From positions 16,809,920 through 16,873,919 of the forward strand of contig OZ024914.1 of the NCBI GenBank assembly GCA_964017125.1: a DNA stretch of 64,000 nucleotides, read 5' to 3'. The notes under the pieces were generated by a model that searched no databases, was not told the DNA's origin, and saw only the letters and a list, made by a program, of their open reading frames with translations. The first letter of the stretch is position 1, and every line of letters starts with the position of its first letter. The translations under genes and the position numbers were made by a program. Below, piece by piece: positions 45,901 through 54,900 of the stretch. The DNA comes from Flabesymbios commensalis (taxonomy: Eukaryota; Annelida; Polychaeta; Terebellida; Flabelligeridae).

Positions 45901-48900
45901 AAAAAAGCAGGAATGTTGTATTTCTCAAACATAACTTCTATCAATTTCTCTCTTTTTGGTCTGGCATTCCACTACAAAAGAATTATACAACAATGATAAC
46001 CTGATAAAAAGTTGAATTTATTAACAGAATAATTAATTATCAATATGACCTTGTATATTTTTTAAATCACAGTATTCAAAGTGTGAAAAAATTTGAAAGG
46101 GAAATTATGCTAAATAAATAGGTTGATTTAACAAATCTTAACAAATAATATATATTTAGAAAAATGACTTAATTAGTTATAACTTGATTGCTTTGATACT
46201 ATACACAAGTGAAATATTCAGTTTTAATTGTCCTTCATCCTCAAATACATATATTTTAAATAACTAATTTTAATTACAGAATGAACACAATCAGAGAAAC
46301 TGCATTATTTAGAATCAGTAATATATCATGCGAAAAAATCCTACAAACCGCAGGTTCAGACATGAGGACTGGATGCATGTGAGACTCTGATTTGATGTGT
46401 TTCTTATAGCTGTACTCCATAACTTCTTCAAATAGATCCCAGTTTTCAACTGAAAAAAACAAAAGTCCAAATTGAATAATAATCCTATGTATCATCTAAT
46501 TTGTTCAGTATTGCATAGCAAAATGCTATGCAATTCAGCCCATTTGCTAATCAAATTTGTAATTGATTAGCACAATATTTATACATCAATGATAAGAATG
46601 TCTAGCAAGTTAGAATTTGGAAAAGATAATTTCTCATCAATAATTTTCAAGCTAATTTTTCCCTGATATAATTCAGAATAATTATCTAGAAAAATCAGTG
46701 CTTCAGGCAGTCATTTATAAATAATTTACATAAGATTAGTACAGCTCATTTATAATAGCCATGCCTGTTCAAACAACTTACTTATCTTTAAATAGAAAAT
46801 TTATCAAACTTAATCTCTTAATAGATAAATAATAAAAAAATATGGGCATACTCATTCCATCATCCAGAAAACTGGTCAATTCCATGCCCTTACGAGGGAC
46901 TCTCATGTTTACTGTGTCTATAAAATATTTCTTTTTCTGTCTTTTTCCCTCGTCACCGTCCTCAGATTCAATATTATCATCCGTAACATCCAGACATCCA
47001 ACTGTGGTCGGAAATTCAAACTGGAAAAAGGATATTGCTTAATCATGTGACATATATTTCTTCAAAGGTTCGAATGTCAAAGCATGTTACGTATGATGTC
47101 TTTTGATAGATATAAAAAAAAAAAAAATTGGAAATTTACATTAAATTCCGTATTGCTTCAATAGGTTCCTAATATTTGTCAGGATTCCAGTCACTTTGCT
47201 TAGATTATCAGGCCTAGAAATTAAGGATTCTACGTCGCTAATGAAATGTACTGGTCCAAAAAAAAAGACATACCCTGTAATTTGAAAAATACATCGGGTA
47301 ATCAAACTCTGAACACTAACAGGCACTGAAAAGTAATGTAAATGATTGTTGGTCTCAATTGAATTTAAAGCTTATTTTGGGGGATTGAACTCGTATAATA
47401 AGGAAAGATAAATATTTTTTATATTAAAAAATATATCTTGCATGACATTATTTATTGTGATTTAGACCAGCTGTGGTGTGAGAGAATTTTTTTTCAGATT
47501 CATGTAGTGAATATGCAGTTCAGGCCATTTGCTATGGTCATACACATCGATTTTTAAAGTTTTCTTTAATTCAAGCATCATTTTATTACAAATGTAGATT
47601 CTTTATTGCCTGACCAATTTTGATACAAACTTATTAAACTACCACTTCCAATGCCTGAATTGAGACAACTGTGTAATATATTTTTTTTAAACTGTTAAAG
47701 TATGAGAAAGTTTGAAGAAGAAAATCATTGATAATTAATTTTCAAAAAAAAATTTCCCTGGTGGGTGGGCTCTTGTGCGCCTCAAATGTTAAGGACCCGT
47801 GAAAGAGTGTGAAAAATGAGAGGGCAATCCAAATGGATTCCCAATTTAACCAATCCATCACTGAATATGGGAAAATAACTTTTAGCAAAGTCACAAAGTA
47901 AAAAGCTTTTTTTGACTGCTTAAAATTATAATGTCTATAGTTTTTTTAAAGACCACTTAATGCTACTACTCAAGATTGCAAACTACTTCACTACATGGAC
48001 ATAAGAGTCACCAGACTCTTAAATCATGTAGTGTTTTTTATGTTTATCACTGGTGACCAGTACTGGTGGTCCGTCAAGTATGTATACGGGAAAATGTGAC
48101 CAAAATAAATCAATATATTTTGTTGTTGTATATTTTTTATTTTCTGTTAATGGATGTTGAAATAAAATGATGTTCGCCCAAATTATGATGCATGATGAAT
48201 CAGTCAATTTTTCCTCAGATACTAGTTTACCAATATTGTCCCAGTTTTAGTTTGTCTTTTCAATGATAATACAATGTATTGTTAAGCATAAGCATGATAA
48301 GGCAACCAACCCACTAGGCCTAAAAGCATTGTAACTTTTACCTTTGGAAGCCAAAGTTACTGCCTTTTGGCTTGGTTCCCTTGCGCTTAATAACGTTCAT
48401 GATCGTAGCGATTGTTATGAATTAATTTTCTGAAATGTGTTCTAGAATGATTTTTTTGTTTATTTTTATAATCTCATAACCATTTTCTAGAAAGTCATAT
48501 CGTTTTTAATTTTCACCCAAAATTGTTGAAAATAATTTTAACATCAATCATAGCACATCCTGCTAGTAATGTAAAGTATTGCCTCTCAAAAAAAATGATA
48601 AAAATTTTTTTAAAACACATGTTGTCAGACCTACCTTTGGCATATCTTCCCCGGCATATCCAACCCTACTGGAAAATGATCCGATGTCAAACACCAATGC
48701 CCCCACTTCATCTAAAAAGAACAAGTCGGTGTTGTTACTATGTACTACTAATACAATAAATATTGATTATTATGTACCGGTGCGAATGGCATGTGAAAGT
48801 TGAAGAAAGATGAACAATGAAAAAGATTTTACTCTATAAGCCATAACATTCAAAGAATAAAGTATCAGAATTCAGAAATGTTTAATTTGATCATTAAAAG

Positions 48901-51900
48901 TTAACATATATATATTTCATACAAAGTTATTATTGTAGGGTTGGACAGGGTCAGAAAATGACCGCTTAGCCTTACTGTGGGCCACCTTTTAACAACTTAT
49001 AAATACAATTGACTGTTAACTTTCCAATTACAAAAAAATAAAATACCATATTGAATAATGACAGAAGTTTAATTAACGATATAAATTTAAAAAAATGATT
49101 TAACAAATAATCGGAAAAAGTCTATTAATATTATGATAACATATACAGGTATATGACTAATTACATTCGCTGTTATTGATCTAGGAAAGCATACCCAGCA
49201 AACACAAGACGCTACACCAATACTGGTTCAATGCTGGGCCAGTGTCTCAGACCCTGGGTCAACATTGATCCAGCACCGGCTCACATATCATGTTCGCTAG
49301 GTATGCAACATGTGCAAGGTACTCTCTTGTCCCTAATAGACGAACCGGTTCGTTTGTTAAAAGAGCGGCATATTTTGCATGCAGGTTCATTTGTTATGGT
49401 CAGATTCGTTAATTAAAAAAAAAAAAAATTATTTAGGGTTTACAGAGTCGCCCACAGCAGGCTGAGTTAGGTTTATTTGCAGGGATCGCCACTAACATTG
49501 GCCTGTTTGCCCGAGGCCAGTAAAAATCACTAAGGGCCAGTAAATCACCTGGGATGCTGGCCCTGGGGGCAACAAGAAAATTACACTGCCTCTTGATACT
49601 GTGTACACTAGGGACTTGAATGATAAGGCTAAGGACCAGTAATTATTTGAAGCTACTGGCCCTTTGGGCTACTACCTGACATCAGTTACTGTCAATCCCT
49701 GTATTTGGGCGATTATAGTCGCCCATAGCAGTGTAAGCAGTGTGCGACACTAACGCTCGACCCAGTCCAGTAATCCTGGCACCAGGCGAGTACACATTCT
49801 CAGGCACTGGACCTGCTGGTCGATTATATATTCAAGGCCTTATCTGCTTATGTAACGTTACCAGGCCTATACTAGTATTGTCAGTATGTCTGACCAGTGC
49901 ATGGATAGTCTGCAGTAGCAGTATTAAGACAACGGGGCGCCATCATTAACCCTTTACAGGGATAGAACTTAGCCATTTTTTTTACTAGTGAGCAGGACTA
50001 TTAAAACCTCAATTTTACTAGTCCGGTAGATGTTTTACTAGTCCTGAAATACAGTTATGTTATGCGACCCCAGTTACTGCCACATAAAAATGGTCATATG
50101 AAAGGGGTGGTCGTTTGTCAGGGGCATGACTGCTTTTGAAAACCAACATTTTTTTATAATTCTGCCGGTCGCAAAGTGATGTCAGTCTTATCAAAAATCT
50201 TTGTACGTTAGGGACCACTTCTCTCCATTACAGTGATAATACTACAGCAATAATATTACATAAACAAAGTATCACTAGTAGCCAAGTGACCTTTAATTGG
50301 AATTTTTGAGAATTAGGTTATTAAATGATATTACTTTACTTGTGATGGGACACCCCGCAACGGCCGTTGGCAGCAAAGCAAACCCGGAGAAGTTTTACAT
50401 TCATGATCGACTTTTTAATTGTTAACCAGTGTTCCACTATCAATCAGACCGCCAATGACGACGACTCAGCATTAGCTACAATAGTTTTAATACCTGGCGC
50501 CATGCTTACCCCTGCTTACTGGGCAGCGGGGGAATAGGATCACAATCGCCGCGAATCGCTTTGTTCTTCGTGTAATGCTAATTAGACCAGTGTTCAGCAC
50601 AGACAAGAAATGGGTGGGGACATTTGTCTCACTACCCTGGAAAAAAATGGAGACATTTTACCTCTAAGTGCGTAATTGACGCCCAGTGTTAAGCACAGAC
50701 AAGAAATAGGTGGGGACATTTGTATCACTACCCTGGAAAAAAAGGAGACATTTGACCTCCAAGTGTGTAATTGACGCGATATCGCGGCCTGTGCTGAACA
50801 CTGTTAGACTGTTGGGCTGACCATCTCAGTCCTACAGGGGATTAATATCGTCATATATTACATATATGTGGTGTTGAAAATATCAGTTTCCGACGTTATA
50901 ATTAAATATTGTTTCGTTATTTTAGACATGTGTATTAAAATGTACGTTTGGTTACATCTGCATGTTACATCTCTGATATTTATTCACATCGAAATGAAGA
51001 TGGTTAACAGGGTATGTCAGAGGTGTTATAATAAAGATGGCCATAACGCTTAGCGAAGGTTTAGCTACTCCTGTTGATGTTAGTTTATTGTCGGACCGCC
51101 CTCTATTAAAACATTAAAGCAGTCTCTATTAGCATGATTAGAGCAATATATAGGCCTATGTTTTTATTTCAAATGATCGTCGTCTTTCACATTGACAATG
51201 TGACACGCTTTGGGATGACTGTTTTTAAACAGAAAAGATCTTTAATCGCTAACACATGACAGTGAACCAATGCTGCCACAATGCTGTCCCGGAACTCCCA
51301 CAACGCTGACCAAATATCACCCGTGGGCTGGGCATACATGTATGCAAATTGACACGCGTCTGACCGCGGTACATCGTCTCTCGCTTTGCTACCACACAAA
51401 TTGTAGCTGATAAATAGAATCATTGAGGTGCCGTTTTTTACTAGACCGGCGGTACTAGTAAACATATATGTTTAATAGTCATAACTATTTTTACTACGGT
51501 AGTGTTCGAACTAGCGGACTACCCTTATTTTCAAACCTTGCTTTAACCGCCGGTGCCACATATATTCTGGGTTTTCATTTTTTATTAGCACATTAAGTAC
51601 CACCTTTTAAGCATGTTAAAGATAAAATGTGACATTAATCAGCAATATCTGAAAACAGTTGACCTCCATTTTGTCAAATCTGAAGAATTTTCAGTCACTT
51701 GAAGTTGTGGATCGCGTCAGCGAAACACAACTTCAAGTGGGTGAAAATTCAGATTAAATAATTTGGCGGTTAAAGTGTTAAGCCACGCGACATTGGTTCT
51801 GACCAGTGCATGGATAGTCTGCAGTAGCGGTATTAAGACAACGCGGCGCCGTCATTAACCCTTTAGCCGATGGTGCCGCATATATTCTGGGTGCTATAGC

Positions 51901-54900
51901 CTCCATCCACTCTCACGCCGCCACTGTGAGCGCGCTGGCAGCAGTTATAACTGATGTGTTAATACCGGCTGACACCCTATATGCCGCCAAGGCCCCCTTT
52001 ATTGGCTTAGACGTGGCAGTTACCATCACATTTCATCTTTGAATGTTCTCATTTGGGCACGACAATATCGTGATATGGTATTTGTTTTTAGACACATCAG
52101 AATAATAGAAATGTGTCGGCGGCATACTGTATGAATGCTTTAACCCTTTCACCACTGAAGCCCGTTTTTATATGCTGAATGCCATAGCATTCAGCACATA
52201 AAAATGGGCTTCAGTGGTGAAAGGGTTAAAAAGACGTAGGCCTAACTGATTAAATTTATGTCTAATTTCACACAGTGTGTAGGCCTGAGAATGTCTGCCT
52301 GGAAGCAGACCATCCCGATGACGTCATCTACTCTTGCCGACCTTAGCCCGCCATTGATTAAATGGTGATATATCATCTCTGCAAGGACATCGTGTATACA
52401 AGTGCGCTAACATTGGTTCAATGCTGCAACAGCTCGTCTGGGGTTGAGCACGTGTCAAGTCCTGTGTCTCTCGGCGCTACTATAGTAGAAAAAGATCCAT
52501 ACCTCACATATTTGGATGACCAGTGGACGCCAACTGCAGACTTCAAAGTCCATTTAGGTCAAAATATAGGTTTTTTTATAGGTTTATTTCATAAAAATAT
52601 AGGTTTTTATAGGTTTATTTGACTTAAAATAATAGGTTTTTATAGGTTTTCCGGTGACACTAATGTACCCACCATGTGAAAATTCATACTTTTTTACTAT
52701 TCCAAAGTCATATCTACTGTATTTCAGGAAGTATACCGTATAGTACACTCACACCTCTGAATATACAGTATAATACATAGTGCCAAAAATGCATACTTTT
52801 TCATACTGGTCTGTCCATCGTAATTTATCGGGTGATCAGCTTATGGATAAATACATGTAGTATGGTCTTTCAAACTTCCATAGGCAACAAGACGAACTGC
52901 TCGTTTTAATGGAGCCATGTTCAATCAGAGGAGGGCTGGAGTGTTTGAATTGGACAAATTCTTTATTGCACTTATTAAATTCTTCACACAAGTTTAGCTA
53001 TGGAGGTGAATATATATTATTTATAGAAAAAAAAATTGTCCACATAGGATGAACCAATATCAGACAAGGTGGAGCAAAATTTATGCCGAGTGAAGAGAGG
53101 CTGGAATTTAAGCTGATAAGCTTAAATAATTATTTATTTCAGACTAATTTGAATAATTAAATTATATTTAAAGCATTTCTTTCTGAAACACAGGAAGTTA
53201 TTTGACACAAACACATTCCCACAATTAAAATATAGTTCAACATAATGTTTTTGTTCAAGCAAAATCCAAATATAGGTTTTTATAGGTTATATAGGCTATT
53301 TTTAGAAAAATATAGGTTACTTTTTCAAATATAGGTTTTTAAAGGTTTTTATAGGTTCATAGGTTTTACTTTGATGCCTGCAACTGCTAACAGTCAAAAC
53401 ATGAGCTAGCGCGATAAACAGATGCTTCAAACCTTACTTAGCATTAAGCCTATACATTGGCGTCGTATTATCGCTGGGAATTTAACAGGGGCGCTTGTAA
53501 ATCTGTAAGACAATGATCACTAGTGCAATGATTATGAGCAGTCATTACTTTTGTTGTAAGCAAAACTGACATGGTGTTGTCATTCTGACACAACTCAACG
53601 ACTAATTACCCAACACACACAGGTGTTGTTCAATGCTGGTCAACCTGTACGACGCTGGCCCAGTGTTAAAACAAGATGTACAACAACTAGGCTACATTTA
53701 ACAGTAGCATACCGCGTTTAAACCCACACTCACAACACGCTGACCGTGGCTCAACCATGTTGACACGGCTACATGCAGCAGGCTGGTGTCTGGTAGATTT
53801 TTTCAAGCCAGCAGATTTTCTGGTAATACAGTGTTACTAAAAAATTGGGAGGGGTGGGGCGCATTTATTAGAGGGGGGGTGCGTTTATTAGGGATAATAC
53901 GGTATATACTCAGACTGAGCGCTTTAACCATCTAGAGCGAAGTAAACTGCAAATTAATTATTTATATTATTTCATTATGTGACTTGATATCATATTGCCT
54001 CTTCAATGTGAAATAACAAGTGATTATTATGGTAATATGATATATGTTTATCTTTGTTATTTTTAAATATCTTTATAAAAATCACAATGATTGCGGGTTG
54101 TACATCACTTGTACATAATTTTTTAAAGTCCTTCCCGTATCAGATTCGAGCTTACCTGGTCTAGTGACAAGTCACCAGGTCTAGTGATAAACTAAGGTTG
54201 CTAGACCTGCTGGTATAGTGATACAAAATGTTAATGTCACACCCTGTGTAAGGGTTAATACAAATTCTCTTCTAGAATGTAGTCCAAGAATTAGTTACAT
54301 GTACACAAATACCTGAATTATACAAAATGCACAGAATAGAATGATTGTCCAACTTTATCTCAGATACCTTGACATATCATGATGGGATTTTTTTTGTGCT
54401 TTTATTGTGGACAGGTTCTATTAAAAAAAAGAGGATTTTTCCAACAGGTGCTTTTATTTCGAACGCTCTTCTACTAGTATAGGGACAAGAGAGTAAATCA
54501 AATTACGGAGGCAATGACTATATAAGTCCCAGCAAAAATGACTTGTTCACACCACGCTGGCCCAACGCTGGACCAGTGTCATAGACAGTGGACCAATCCA
54601 GTACAGACCAAGCATGTTTTGTGTGCCGGGTAACTTGACTTGTTGAGAACAATTCAACCCAGCAAAGAAAAGGTGTCTATGCAAAGCCTGTGTGAGAACA
54701 TGGAAAAGGTACCACTGGACATTAACTTATTAGCTCCAGATTCTTGTTCTATTGTGGATAGATATTAAGGTGAAATCTATTTACAATAACAGGTTAAATA
54801 TCTGAAAAGCTGTTAATGTTATTTAGAAATGTAGTCTCATATAGTAGTTACATAATAAACAGATGAAAAATCACATAAGATTAACCACTGCCTTGAATTA

